Part shown: positions 33,324-42,211 of the stretch, piece by piece
Layout: each line of letters starts with the position of its first letter
Numbering within the stretch: position 1 is the first letter of the stretch
Assembly (NCBI RefSeq): GCF_004151485.1
Contig: NZ_SBFF01000005.1
Span: forward strand, 157,001 to 221,000
Length of the DNA: 64,000 nucleotides
Origin: Sphingosinicella sp. CPCC 101087
Lineage (GTDB): Bacteria > Pseudomonadota > Alphaproteobacteria > Sphingomonadales > Sphingomonadaceae
Direction of reading: 5' to 3'
Position numbers and translations under genes: made by a program
The notes under the pieces: model-generated
What the model was told of the DNA's origin: nothing
Database searches by the model: none
Seen by the model: only the letters and a program-made list of their open reading frames with translations

Positions 33324-35561
33324 ATGAGTGACGAATTCGACCAGATCGTCGAGGCGCCCTTCGACGACGCCTTGTCCCAGCGCTACCTCGTCTACGCCCT
33401 TTCGACGATCACCGCCCGCTCGCTGCCCGACCTGCGCGACGGGCTGAAGCCGGTCCACAGACGTCTCTTGTGGGCGATGCGCCTGCTGCGGCTGGATCCG
33501 GCGTCCGGCTACAAGAAGTGCGCGCGGGTCGTCGGCGACGTTATCGGCAAATATCACCCGCATGGCGACCAGTCGGTCTATGACGCCATGGTCCGGCTCG
33601 CGCAGGATTTCTCGCTCCGCTACCCTTTGGTCGACGGCCAGGGCAATTTCGGCAATGTCGACGGCGATAATGCGGCGGCGATGCGCTACACCGAGGCGCG
33701 GCTGACTCAGGCCGCCTACGACCTGATGGCGGGCCTCGACGAAGGGACGATCGACTTTCGCCCCACCTACAATGGCGAGGAGGAGGAGCCCGAGGTCTTT
33801 CCCGGCCTGTTCCCGAACCTCCTCGCCAACGGCGCCAGCGGCATCGCCGTCGGCATGGCGACCTCCATCCCGCCGCACAACGTCGCCGAGCTGATCGATG
33901 CGGCGACCCACCTGATCGACAATCCGAAGGCCGAGGATTCGGCCCTGATGGACTTCGTCGCCGGCCCGGATTTCCCGACCGGCGGCGTGATCGTCGATGG
34001 TCCGGATTCGATCGCGGCCGCCTACGCCACCGGTCGCGGCGCTTTCCGCGTGCGCGCCAAGTGGGAGATCGAGAAAGGCGCCCAGGGCATGTGGACCGCG
34101 GTCATCACCGAGATCCCCTATCAGGTGCCCAAATCGAAGCTGATCGAGCAGATCGCGGTGCTGATCACGGAAAAGAAGCTGCCAATCCTCGCCGACGTGC
34201 TGGACGAATCGGCGGGGGAGATCCGGATCGTTCTCGAACCGCGCAGCCGCACCGTGGATCCACAGCTGCTGATGGACAGCCTGTTCCGGCTGACCGACCT
34301 CGAGGTGCGCATCTCGCTCAACCTGAACGTCCTCGACGCCAATCGGACGCCGCGGGTGATGGGCCTCAAGGAGGTGCTCAGCGAATGGCTGCGCTTCCAG
34401 TTCGAGGTGCTGGTCCGTCGCGCCGAGCATCGCGTCGCGAAGATCGACGACCGGCTCGAGCTGCTCGAAGGCTATATCGTCGCCTTCCTCAACCTCGACC
34501 GCGTGATCCACATCATCCGCACGGAGGACGAGCCCAAGCCGGTGCTGATCGCGGAGTTCGCGCTCACCGATCGGCAGGCCGAAGCGATCCTCAACATGCG
34601 CTTGCGCAGCCTTCGCAAGCTGGAGGAGATGGAGCTGAGGCGCGAGCGCGACAAGCTGATCGCCGAGCGGGAGGAGCTGACGAAGCTGATCGAATCGCCG
34701 ACCCGCCAGCGCAACCGGCTAAAGAAGGATCTGGCGGCGCTGCGGGAGCGCTATGGGCCGACAACGGACCTCGGGCGCCGGCGCACCCTGATCGAGGAAG
34801 CGGGCCCGCTCCGCGAGATCCCACTCGAGGCGATGATTGAGCGCGAGCCGATCACGGTGATCATGTCCAAGCGCGGCTGGATCCGCGCGATGAAGGGCCA
34901 TGTCGAGCTGTCGAACCCGGACGCGCTGAAGTTCAAGGAAGGCGATGCACCGCAATTCTTCTTCCACGCCTTCACGACCGACAAGCTCCTGCTCGCTTCT
35001 ACTGCCGGCCGCTTCTACACGCTCGCCGCCGACAAGCTGCCGGGCGGCCGAGGCTTCGGCGAGCCGGTCAAGCTGATGGTGGACATAGAAGGCGAGGGCA
35101 ACGTGGTGGCCTTGTTCCGCGCCGCCGACGCGGAGAAGCTGCTGCTTGCCTCCTCCGACGGCCGCGGATTCGTCACGACTGCCGCTTCCGCCTTGGCCGA
35201 GACTCGCAAGGGCAAGCAGGTGATGAACCTGCGGTCGGGCGGGCAGCTCAAGGTGGTGCGGCCGCTCAAGGAAGGCGACGATTTCGTCGCGGTGATCGGC
35301 GAAAACCGCAAGATGGTCGTCTATCCGCTCAGCGAACTGCCGGAGATGGGCCGAGGCCAGGGTGTTCAGCTCCAGCGCTATCGCGACGGCGGCCTCGCCG
35401 ACGTCACCGGGTTCCGCTTCGCCGACGGCCTGTCCTGGCCGATGGGTGGGGAGAGCAAGCGTATCCGAACCGAGCCTGACATGAATCCCTGGCGAACCGC
35501 CCGCGGCGCCGCCGGGCGTATGCCGCCCATGGGCTTTCCGAAGGAAGCCCCGTTCGGCTAG
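33324..35561 (+). CDS. parC: DNA topoisomerase IV subunit A
   Basis: Cuts and passes DNA to unlink daughter chromosomes, with ParE. 745 residues. N-terminal [22 protein letters not shown] and [14 protein letters not shown], catalytic Tyr in [10 protein letters not shown] at about residue 120, and six-bladed C-terminal DNA-wrapping repeats (about residues 500-730). The quinolone-pocket segment reads [12 protein letters not shown], with Gln and Asp at the positions of E. coli ParC Ser80 and Glu84. Lacks the GyrA box, which supports ParC over GyrA. Monocistronic; parE is not in the window. Confidence 0.95.
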   Translation: MSDEFDQIVEAPFDDALSQRYLVYALSTITARSLPDLRDGLKPVHRRLLWAMRLLRLDPASGYKKCARVVGDVIGKYHPHGDQSVYDAMVRLAQDFSLRYPLVDGQGNFGNVDGDNAAAMRYTEARLTQAAYDLMAGLDEGTIDFRPTYNGEEEEPEVFPGLFPNLLANGASGIAVGMATSIPPHNVAELIDAATHLIDNPKAEDSALMDFVAGPDFPTGGVIVDGPDSIAAAYATGRGAFRVRAKWEIEKGAQGMWTAVITEIPYQVPKSKLIEQIAVLITEKKLPILADVLDESAGEIRIVLEPRSRTVDPQLLMDSLFRLTDLEVRISLNLNVLDANRTPRVMGLKEVLSEWLRFQFEVLVRRAEHRVAKIDDRLELLEGYIVAFLNLDRVIHIIRTEDEPKPVLIAEFALTDRQAEAILNMRLRSLRKLEEMELRRERDKLIAEREELTKLIESPTRQRNRLKKDLAALRERYGPTTDLGRRRTLIEEAGPLREIPLEAMIEREPITVIMSKRGWIRAMKGHVELSNPDALKFKEGDAPQFFFHAFTTDKLLLASTAGRFYTLAADKLPGGRGFGEPVKLMVDIEGEGNVVALFRAADAEKLLLASSDGRGFVTTAASALAETRKGKQVMNLRSGGQLKVVRPLKEGDDFVAVIGENRKMVVYPLSELPEMGRGQGVQLQRYRDGGLADVTGFRFADGLSWPMGGESKRIRTEPDMNPWRTARGAAGRMPPMGFPKEAPFG

Positions 35562-35642
35562 CGTTCGTTCCCGGCGGCCGTTGCGGCGATCGCCGCCCGT
35601 AACGAAATGAAGCGTTAACCCTGTTCGTTTATCGCCCTCGAC

Positions 35643-37412
35643 ATGCAAGCTGCAGGGACGCGAAGGCGAGGCCGATCGCATGCGGGGGACAGCACCGGAG
35701 ACGTGTCGCCCGCCGAGGCGATTGCGTCGGAGGTGGAGCGCCGTCTCGCCCAGTCTCGGCAGGCCTATCTCGACGCCTTGCCGATCGCGGCCGCGATTGT
35801 TTCGATCGCCGGGTCGGAGACGCTGGTGGAATGCGCCAACGAGCATTTTCGCTTCATCGCCGAATGGGATGAACGCATCGGTGACCGGCGGGCCTCCCAC
35901 GTGCCGATCCTGCGCTCGGGACCGATCGGTGCGCGGCTGGCCGACTTCATCGAGTCCGACGACCCCGCCTACCAGTTCGAGACGGCCGACGGGCGCAGCA
36001 TCGCCGGGCGGCACTTCACCGTCCGTTTCTCGCGGCTCAAGCACGCTAAGGGGCAGCCGCGTCGTCTGCTCGTCTCGCTGATCGATCGCACCGCGCAGGT
36101 CGAGACGGAGAAGAGCCTCAGGTCCGAGATGCTGCGCGACAGCCTGACCGGCCTTCCCAACCGCTTCGCCTTCAACGAACGCGTCGATGCGGTGCTTGCC
36201 GATCCCAGCTTCAGCGAAGGAAGCTTCGCCGTGCTCGCGATCGACATGACCCGGTTCAGCCGGGTCAACGAATGCATGGGTGCGATGGCGGGGGACGAGC
36301 TGCTGATCACCTTCGCGCGCCGCTTGGTGTCGGCGCTGCGGCCGACGGACATGCTGGCGCGCACCTCCGGCGACGAGTTCGGCGTTCTCATGCGGCTGGA
36401 ACGCGGGCTGTCCGATGCGCTGCGCGCCGCCGAGCGCATCAAGACGGTCCTGACCTTGCCCTTTCGCCTGTCCGAGCTGGAGATCAGGGTGGATTGCGCG
36501 ATTGGATGCGCCGTGCTCAGCCCGGGCGTGAACAGCGCCGACGAAGTGCTGCGCAACGCCCAGTTCGCGCTCAAGCGGGCGAAGCGGCTTGGGACTACCC
36601 AGGTCTACGAGCCGATCCAGGCGGCCGCCGTCCGGCGCCGGTTCAGCATCGAGACCGAATTGCGCTGCGCGATCGAGGCGGACGCGCTCACTCTGGCCTA
36701 CCAGCCGCTGATCGACCTCGACTCCGGCCGCGTCGCCGGCTTCGAAGCGCTGGCGCGCTGGTCCCATGACGGCGATGCGATCCCGCCGGCCGAGTTCATT
36801 CCGGTCGCCGAGGAATCCGGCCTCATCGTGCCGCTCGGCCGGTGGGCGCTGAACACGGCGATGCGCACGCTCAGCGAGTGGGACCGCGCCGCCGGGGCGG
36901 TGCTTCCGTTCAACATGAGCGTCAACCTATCACCGATCCAGATCAGCCGCGACGATATCGCCGCGACCGTTGTCGGAGCGCTGGCTTCGGCCGGCATCAG
37001 CGGCGACCGGCTCACCCTGGAGCTCACCGAGAGCGCCATCATCCAGGATCCCGATCGTGTCGCGAAGGCGCTCAATGCGCTGAAGAAGTCTCAGGTGCGA
37101 ATCGCGATGGACGATTTCGGCACCGGATTCACCTCGCTGGCGATGCTGCAGAAGCTGCCGATCGACCTTCTGAAGATCGATCAGACCTTTGTCGGTGGGA
37201 TGATGGCCGCCGACGATTCGACGGCGATCGTGCGGGCCATCTTGTCGCTGGCGCGCGCGCTCGGCATGGCAACGACCGCAGAGGGGATCGATTCCGAAGA
37301 CCTTGCCGAGATGCTGACCGAGCTCGGCTGCACCTACGGACAGGGCTATCACTTCTCCGCGCCGCTGCCGCCGGAAGAGGCGCTCGTTTTCGGACTGTCG
37401 CGCAACGCCTGA
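35643..37412 (+). CDS. GGDEF-EAL domain protein (cyclic di-GMP turnover)
   Basis: 589 residues. An N-terminal PAS-like domain (about 35-145, LDALPIAAAIVSIAGSETLV...), a GGDEF domain (about 165-320) whose signature is RTSGDEFGVL, i.e. SGDEF, and an EAL domain (about 340-580). EAL residues look intact: GFEALARW, MSVNLSP, LELTESA, MDDFGTGF, LLKIDQTF and TAEGID, so phosphodiesterase activity is likely. The Ser at the first GGDEF position may leave the cyclase weak or only GTP-binding. No membrane helix. The last 64 bases overlap the convergent cca gene. Confidence 0.92.
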   Translation: MQAAGTRRRGRSHAGDSTGDVSPAEAIASEVERRLAQSRQAYLDALPIAAAIVSIAGSETLVECANEHFRFIAEWDERIGDRRASHVPILRSGPIGARLADFIESDDPAYQFETADGRSIAGRHFTVRFSRLKHAKGQPRRLLVSLIDRTAQVETEKSLRSEMLRDSLTGLPNRFAFNERVDAVLADPSFSEGSFAVLAIDMTRFSRVNECMGAMAGDELLITFARRLVSALRPTDMLARTSGDEFGVLMRLERGLSDALRAAERIKTVLTLPFRLSELEIRVDCAIGCAVLSPGVNSADEVLRNAQFALKRAKRLGTTQVYEPIQAAAVRRRFSIETELRCAIEADALTLAYQPLIDLDSGRVAGFEALARWSHDGDAIPPAEFIPVAEESGLIVPLGRWALNTAMRTLSEWDRAAGAVLPFNMSVNLSPIQISRDDIAATVVGALASAGISGDRLTLELTESAIIQDPDRVAKALNALKKSQVRIAMDDFGTGFTSLAMLQKLPIDLLKIDQTFVGGMMAADDSTAIVRAILSLARALGMATTAEGIDSEDLAEMLTELGCTYGQGYHFSAPLPPEEALVFGLSRNA

Positions 37413-38581
37413 TCGACGTGCCGGCGGGCGAGATCCCTGACCTCGTCCTGGTCGGCAGGAAATCCGGAACGCGCCCATTCCCGCTCGAACGCCTGCATCA
37501 CCTGGGCGACGATCGGCCCGGGCTCGAGCCCCATGCCGATCAACTCCCCGCCGCCGATCGGAAGGCGCGGCCGGCTCCAGGCCTGCAGGGCTCTCAATCC
37601 TTCCACCGGCTCGCCGGCAAGGAGAAGGCGATCGACGGCCTCCTCGGCGCCGATCTCGTAGGCGAGCACCTCCGGCTGGTCGATCCGCCTGTCGGCCGCG
37701 CTGGACAGGCGCTTCGCCTTGTGCCTGGACAGGCGCAGCCGTGTCGCGACTGCGGCGGCAATGGCCGGATCGGCCGGCAGCAGGGCCGCCAGCCGGCGAA
37801 CCGGATCGGGGGCGATGCCCGCGGCCTGCTCTGCCCCGACCAGGGCCTCGAGCCGATTGGCGCTCTCGATCTCGGGCAGGACCGGCCGGAATATGCCCTG
37901 CTCGATCATCAGCCGCACCGTTGCGCAGGGATGGGGCAAAGCGAGCAGCTTCAACAGTTCGTCGGCAATCCGTTCGCGCGACAGGGCCATCAGATCGTTG
38001 GCGCGCGCGGCGCACGCCTCAAGCGCCGCGGCATCGGGCGCGCTCCCGCCGAAGCGGGCGTGGAAGCGGAAGAAGCGCAGGATCCTGAGATGGTCCTCGG
38101 CGATGCGGGTCAACGGATCCCCGATGAAACGCACGCACCGCGCGACGAGGTCGTCGATGCCGCCGAAATAGTCGAATATCTCACCGTCGGAAGGCGCGGC
38201 GCTCAGCGCATTGATGGTGAAGTCGCGCCGGGCGGCATCTTCTTCCCAATCCTCGGTGAAGGCGACGGTAGCCCGCCGCCCGTCCGTCGAGACGTCCCGG
38301 CGAAGTGTCGTCACCTCGACCGGGCGGCCCCCGATCACGGCGGTGACCGTGCCATGGGCCAGCCCCGTCGGCACTGCCTTGATCCCCGCGGCGCCGAGCC
38401 TTGTCATCACCTCTTCGGGCGCGAGGCGGGTGGCGAGATCGACATCGCTCACCTCCAGCTCGAGCAAGGTATCGCGCACGCAGCCTCCGACGAAGCGGGT
38501 GTGCCCGGCGTCCGCGCCGAGCGTCCGCAACAGCCGCGGCATTCCCGACCAAGTGTGCCAAGGAGCTTCGGGGAGCTTCAT
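37349..38581 (-). CDS. cca: CCA tRNA nucleotidyltransferase (class II poly A polymerase family)
   Basis: Adds or repairs the 3' CCA of tRNAs. 410 residues. Nucleotidyltransferase motif FVGGCVRDTLLELEVSDVDL carries the catalytic DxD; then RRDFTINALSA and the DPLTRIAEDHLRILRFFRFH block that reads the incoming nucleotide. Start ATG overlaps the stop of the upstream NUDIX gene by four bases (ATGA). It ends the DUF1285-NUDIX-cca operon. The encoded tRNA-Thr in this window already carries CCA, so repair may be its main job for that tRNA. Confidence 0.95.
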   Translation of the reverse strand: MKLPEAPWHTWSGMPRLLRTLGADAGHTRFVGGCVRDTLLELEVSDVDLATRLAPEEVMTRLGAAGIKAVPTGLAHGTVTAVIGGRPVEVTTLRRDVSTDGRRATVAFTEDWEEDAARRDFTINALSAAPSDGEIFDYFGGIDDLVARCVRFIGDPLTRIAEDHLRILRFFRFHARFGGSAPDAAALEACAARANDLMALSRERIADELLKLLALPHPCATVRLMIEQGIFRPVLPEIESANRLEALVGAEQAAGIAPDPVRRLAALLPADPAIAAAVATRLRLSRHKAKRLSSAADRRIDQPEVLAYEIGAEEAVDRLLLAGEPVEGLRALQAWSRPRLPIGGGELIGMGLEPGPIVAQVMQAFEREWARSGFPADQDEVRDLARRHVDQALRDSPKTSASSGGSGAEK

Positions 38582-39183
38582 GACAACTCGTTGAGCGCCA
38601 GGCGACGGCTCAGATTGACGATCATCGCCGCGGTCGCTCCCCAGATCCGACGTTCCTGCCATTCTATCTCATAATAGGATCGTGGCCGGCCACGCCACTC
38701 GGTGGTGCGAACCTGGTGGTGAGCGGGGTCGAGCAGATAGTGAAGCGGCGCCTCGAACAGAGCGGCGACCTCGCCGGGATGCGGGGTCAGTCCGAGCCCC
38801 GCCGGGACGATCCCGACCACCGGAGTCACCTCGAATCCGGTAATGGTGCGATAGCGGTCGGCAATCCCGATCACCTCGACCGCGGCGCGGTCGAGCCCGA
38901 TCTCCTCCTCCGCCTCCCGCAAGGCCGCGGCGACCGCATCGGCGTCGCCGGGATCGATCCGGCCGCCCGGAAAGCTGATCTGGCCGGGATGCTTGCGCAT
39001 CGTCTCGGGCCGAAGCGTCAGGATCACGGTCGGCTGCGGCCGGTCGACGACCGCAACCAGTACCGCGGCGGGCGTGATGCCGCGCTCCGCTTCCTCTCCC
39101 TCCAGCACGTCGCCGGCGAGCAGCTCCGGGCTGTTGCGATGCCCGCGTTCGAGCGCTGCGCGCAGGGTGGCCGCCAGGCTCAT
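38578..39183 (-). CDS. NUDIX hydrolase, CoA pyrophosphatase type
   Basis: 201 residues. NUDIX box with the CoA-pyrophosphatase form: FPGGRIDPGDADAVAAALRE then AEEEIGLDRAAVEVIG, preceded by LTLRPETMRKHPGQISFPGG, the UPF0035-type CoA motif. Cleaves CoA and its oxidised forms by family knowledge. It overlaps both neighbours by four bases (DUF1285 upstream, cca downstream), so the three are tightly coupled, an arrangement I recall as common in alphaproteobacteria. Confidence 0.9.
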   Translation of the reverse strand: MSLAATLRAALERGHRNSPELLAGDVLEGEEAERGITPAAVLVAVVDRPQPTVILTLRPETMRKHPGQISFPGGRIDPGDADAVAAALREAEEEIGLDRAAVEVIGIADRYRTITGFEVTPVVGIVPAGLGLTPHPGEVAALFEAPLHYLLDPAHHQVRTTEWRGRPRSYYEIEWQERRIWGATAAMIVNLSRRLALNELS

Positions 39184-39743
39184 TCCGGCCCATCCATCGC
39201 GAAGAACACCCCGCCGCTCCAGAGGCCGGGCGGCTCGGCTCCTTCGGCCAATGCCGATTCCGCCAACTCGTAATAGATCGGGCGGGCGATCAGGGCGTCA
39301 AGGCCGCGGCGGACCAGCAGATAGGGGCGCGGCCCTTCGGGACTCTGCTCGAATCGCAGCGGGTGGTCGGCGTCGGCGACGAGGACGTCGCCCGTGTTGA
39401 GCCGGAAGGCGAGCGAGCGCGACCGGCCGGCGCCTTCGCTTCTGACCTCCACGGCGACGAACGGCGCGTCCTCGACGTCCACGTCGAGCTTCTCGACGGG
39501 AGTCACAAGCACATGCCGCCCGTCCGGCTCGCGCCGCAGGATCGAGGCAAAAAGCCGCACCATGGCCGGACGCCCGATCGGGCTTCCTTCATGGAACCAG
39601 GTTCCGTCCCGCGCGATGCGAATGCCGCTGTGTCCGCAATGCGGCGGGTTCCAGGAGTCGACGGGCGGCAGCTTGCGCCCCTGCGCGAGCTCGGCGATGT
39701 CGCCGAAGCCGAGGCTGCTCAGGTCGGAAAGAGAAGGGGACAT
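39180..39743 (-). CDS. DUF1285 domain-containing protein
   Basis: 187 residues, the usual size of the DUF1285 family. Typical blocks: PPVDSWNPPHCGHSGIRIAR, DGTWFHEGSPIGRPAMVRLF, HVLVTPVEKLDVDVEDAPFV and YLLVRRGLDALIARPIYYEL. Structural work on the family shows a two-domain beta fold; the function is not known. First gene of a coupled DUF1285-NUDIX-cca operon. Divergent from the SDR gene with about 55 bases between. Confidence 0.92.
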   Translation of the reverse strand: MSPSLSDLSSLGFGDIAELAQGRKLPPVDSWNPPHCGHSGIRIARDGTWFHEGSPIGRPAMVRLFASILRREPDGRHVLVTPVEKLDVDVEDAPFVAVEVRSEGAGRSRSLAFRLNTGDVLVADADHPLRFEQSPEGPRPYLLVRRGLDALIARPIYYELAESALAEGAEPPGLWSGGVFFAMDGPE

Positions 39744-39799
39744 GGTTCGCGTCTAACCGGCGGCTGGCGTTGCGCAAGGGAGGCGGCTATCGCCGCTCC

Positions 39800-40552
39800 A
39801 TGCCGACCGAGCTGGAACGACCCGGAACAGCCATCGTCACCGGCGGCGCTAGGCGGATCGGGGCGGAGCTGACGCGTGCCTTGGCGCAGGATGGCTGGCA
39901 CGTGCTGATCCATTGCAATCGGTCGATCGACGAGGCACGCGCGCTCGCCGATTCGCTCGGCACGGCCAGCATCGTGCGCGCGGATCTCGCCGACCCCGAA
40001 GCGGCGGAGGCGGTGATGGCCGCGCTGGACGGCCTCCCGCCGGCGCGGCTGCTCGTCAACAATGCGTCTCGCTTCGTCTACGATGCCGCCGGCGATTTCC
40101 CGGTCGACGGCTGGGATGCGCATCTCGACGTCAATCTCCGCGCTCCGGCCTTGCTGTCCCGGGCGTTCGCGGCCCGGGTCGGCAAGGGTCCGGGCCTGAT
40201 CGTCAATCTGCTCGATGCCAAGATCGCCGCACCCAATCCGGACTTCTTCAGCTACACCGTCTCGAAGATCGGCCTCGCCGGCCTTACCGAATTGTGCGCC
40301 CGCGCCTTCGCGCCAGCCATCCGGGTGTGCGGGATTGCGCCTTCTGTGACCCTGGTATCCGGACCCCAGAGCCGCGCCAATTTCGAAGCGGTGCATGCCT
40401 TGAATGCGCTCGGTCGCGGAGTCGACGTCTCGGAGATTGTGAGCGCCCTGCGATTCATCATCGCGACGCCGACCTTCACCGGTCAAACCATCATGCTCGA
40501 CGGCGGTCAGCGATTCCTGTCGCTTCCCCGCGACGTCCAGTTTATCGGCTAG
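39800..40552 (+). CDS. short-chain dehydrogenase, pteridine-reductase-like (FolM type)
   Basis: 250 residues. Rossmann loop VTGGARRIGAELTRAL near residue 11 has the Arg-Arg pair of pteridine reductases that favours NADPH; NNASRF replaces the usual NNAG; the active site Tyr-Lys is in SYTVSKIGLAGLTEL. The C-terminus TGQTIMLDGGQRFLS ends as in FolM/PTR1. It lies 55 bases before folB in the same direction, which supports reduction of dihydrobiopterin-, dihydromonapterin- or folate-type pterins. Specificity is inferred from context. The ATG at 39800 is chosen since the family starts just before the Rossmann loop. Confidence 0.82.
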   Translation: MPTELERPGTAIVTGGARRIGAELTRALAQDGWHVLIHCNRSIDEARALADSLGTASIVRADLADPEAAEAVMAALDGLPPARLLVNNASRFVYDAAGDFPVDGWDAHLDVNLRAPALLSRAFAARVGKGPGLIVNLLDAKIAAPNPDFFSYTVSKIGLAGLTELCARAFAPAIRVCGIAPSVTLVSGPQSRANFEAVHALNALGRGVDVSEIVSALRFIIATPTFTGQTIMLDGGQRFLSLPRDVQFIG

Positions 40553-40607
40553 GACCGAATGCCTCCCGCGCCGGACGTCGCTGGTGGCCGCAACGAAAGC
40601 TAAACTG

Positions 40608-41009
40608 ATGCTCGACCATGACGCGCTTGACGGTCTCGTGCCCGAGACCCTCCGGCCGAAGACCCGCAAGATCGTGCTGGAGGACTACCAGCTCCAGATC
40701 GACATCGGCTTTCACGATTTCGAGATCGGCAATCCCCAGCGCCTGCTGCTCACCGTCGAGGTCTGGGTCGATGAGACCTCCTTCTCGACCGCGGACGCGG
40801 CGGAGAGCGCATGGAACTATGATTTCCTGCGTACCGAAGTGGCGACCCTTATCGCCGGCCGTCGCTTCAATCTCCAGGAGACCCTCGTCCGCGAAATCTA
40901 TGCGCAGGTCGCCGCCCGACCCGGCGTGACCGCGCTGCGCGTGTCGACGCGCAAGCCGGACATCTATCCCGATTGTGCGGGTGTCGGCGTCGAGCTGGCC
41001 TCCTTCTGA
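40608..41009 (+). CDS. folB: dihydroneopterin aldolase
   Basis: Folate pathway enzyme releasing glycolaldehyde from dihydroneopterin. 133 residues from ATG 40608. FolB blocks: IVLEDYQLQIDIGFHDFEIG, QRLLLTVEVWVDE, NYDFLRTEVATLI, FNLQETLVREIYAQVAA and a C-terminal RKPDIYPDCAGVGVELASF. The GTG at 40584 would add eight residues without a clear ribosome site. Follows the pteridine-reductase-like gene; together they form a small pterin unit. A strong hairpin lies 28 bases after the stop. Confidence 0.92.
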   Translation: MLDHDALDGLVPETLRPKTRKIVLEDYQLQIDIGFHDFEIGNPQRLLLTVEVWVDETSFSTADAAESAWNYDFLRTEVATLIAGRRFNLQETLVREIYAQVAARPGVTALRVSTRKPDIYPDCAGVGVELASF

Positions 41010-41037
41010 TCCGACGCGGACCCTTCATCCTGATCCG

Positions 41038-41068
41038 TGACTCGCGCGCGCGACGCGCGCGGGAGTCA
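41038..41068. terminator. strong GC-alternating hairpin after folB
   Basis: TGACTCGCGCGCGCG and CGCGCGCGGGAGTCA form a nearly perfect 15-bp stem with one mismatch around a single base. No T-tract follows, so it could act as a factor-independent pause or stabilise the folB mRNA rather than terminate. The alternating CG core could also favour left-handed DNA. Confidence 0.45.
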
Positions 41069-41070
41069 TT

Positions 41071-41118
41071 AGAGAGGGGACCGGAAGCGGCGAGAGAGAG
41101 GGGACCGGAAGCGGCGAG
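41071..41118. repeat. two exact tandem copies of a 24-base unit
   Basis: The unit AGAGAGGGGACCGGAAGCGG plus CGAG occurs twice in direct succession without a mismatch. It lies between the folB hairpin and the end of the next gene on the other strand. No function is evident; copy number may vary among strains. Confidence 0.75.
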
Positions 41119-41144
41119 CGGATCGGACAGGCGCAGAGGCAGGA

Positions 41145-41984
41145 TCAGACGGGTCGCCGGTTCCGTGTACAGGGCCCCAGCCTCTCGAGCACCAGCCGGT
41201 AGTCGGCACGAATCGCTTCCGCCTCGCCCGCGCCGGCCTCGCTCAGGCTCTCGGCGGGCAGGGTCCGCGGCAGCGTGCAGGCGAGCCGATACCAGAGCAG
41301 CGTGTTCGGATTCGGCGCCGCCGCCGCATTGTCGACCAGCTCGCCCAGCGCCACCGACCAGCGTGGTTGCTCGCCGGGCCTGCGCAGGACGCTGATCGAG
41401 ATCGGGCGGTCGTCGGCGGCGAGCAGGAAGAACTGGGTCTCGCTCTCGCCGGGCAGTGAACCCGGAACGTGGAAGGCCCGGCCGATTCCGACGATTCGGG
41501 GGGGCGCGTCGCTGGCGGCTGATTCGCGCAATATTTCACGCAGCTGCGCCGCGGTCTCGGGGCTGAACGGCAGTTGCGCGTCGGGCGCGGTCAGCCGCAG
41601 CTCGTCGGGCTCGCCGGGCGCGCGGGTCGCGAGCACCAGATACTCGGTGCCGCGCCGGATCCGCTGTCGTCTGCCACGCTCGTCATTGGGAAGGTCGACC
41701 AGATAGCGAACGCGTGGCGGGAGGCCCCCTTCGCCGCGAATCAGCGCCACGAGACTCGCCTCGATCAGAAATCGGCGATGCCCTGCGCGAACGCCGGGCG
41801 TCTCGCGTTCGGACAGCACGTCGCTGCGCTCGACACGAACGTGCGCGACGACGGGGGCCGCGAGCGCAAGATCGGCCAGATCGGCGTAGGTCATCGGTGC
41901 CGCTGAAGAAACCTGTTGCGATTCAGCGGGTTGCGACCATATTAGAATCAATGAGCAGAGGAGGCCGAGGCTGGTTGTACGCAT
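41145..41984 (-). CDS. exported protein of unknown function
   Basis: 279 residues, not recognised. A signal peptide MRTTSLGLLCSLILIWSQPA-ES precedes a domain starting MTYADLADLALAAPVVAHVR, with a beta-rich part (GHRRFLIEASLVALIRGEGG, RVRYLVDLPNDERGRRQRIR, GTEYLVLATRAPGEPDELRL) that resembles sphingomonad proteins of similar layout. The C-terminus ERLGPCTRNRRPV has a Cys that may pair with the Cys in YRLACTLPRTLP. Divergent from tonB, sharing a 230-base intergenic region. Confidence 0.7.
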   Translation of the reverse strand: MRTTSLGLLCSLILIWSQPAESQQVSSAAPMTYADLADLALAAPVVAHVRVERSDVLSERETPGVRAGHRRFLIEASLVALIRGEGGLPPRVRYLVDLPNDERGRRQRIRRGTEYLVLATRAPGEPDELRLTAPDAQLPFSPETAAQLREILRESAASDAPPRIVGIGRAFHVPGSLPGESETQFFLLAADDRPISISVLRRPGEQPRWSVALGELVDNAAAAPNPNTLLWYRLACTLPRTLPAESLSEAGAGEAEAIRADYRLVLERLGPCTRNRRPV

Positions 41985-42068
41985 GAATCTTCCTGATCGT
42001 GGAGCGAAGATGCGGTTAATGCTCCCAGCCTTAACCGCTCATTGCATGAGAAATCCATCGGCTCTGTA

Positions 42069-42113
42069 TGTGTCACAGAAGGATTGCGTCGGCCAAAGTG
42101 TCACTATAGACAC
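42069..42113 (+). promoter_or_regulatory. inverted repeats and a possible promoter before tonB
   Basis: TGTGTCACA (42069-42077) is a perfect palindrome and GTGTC-ACTATA-GACAC (42098-42113) an inverted repeat with the same TGTC core. Between them TTGCGT (42084) and TATAGA (42105) could be -35 and -10 boxes, although the 15-base spacing is short. The shared core suggests one regulator binding twice. No clear Fur box is seen here. Confidence 0.35.
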
Positions 42114-42211
42114 ACCCACCGCACCCATGGAGTTCACATGGGTGAACCCGGAAACGGACCTCGGCGATTATGCTTGGTCCGGCAGCACGAGAGAGGGAGA
42201 GTGGCTGGTTA

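Noticed and set aside
34719-36767. A 682-codon minus-strand frame across the end of parC and the start of the GGDEF-EAL gene.
   Set aside because: Both plus-strand genes are well-supported; the frame has no recognisable domain or ribosome site.
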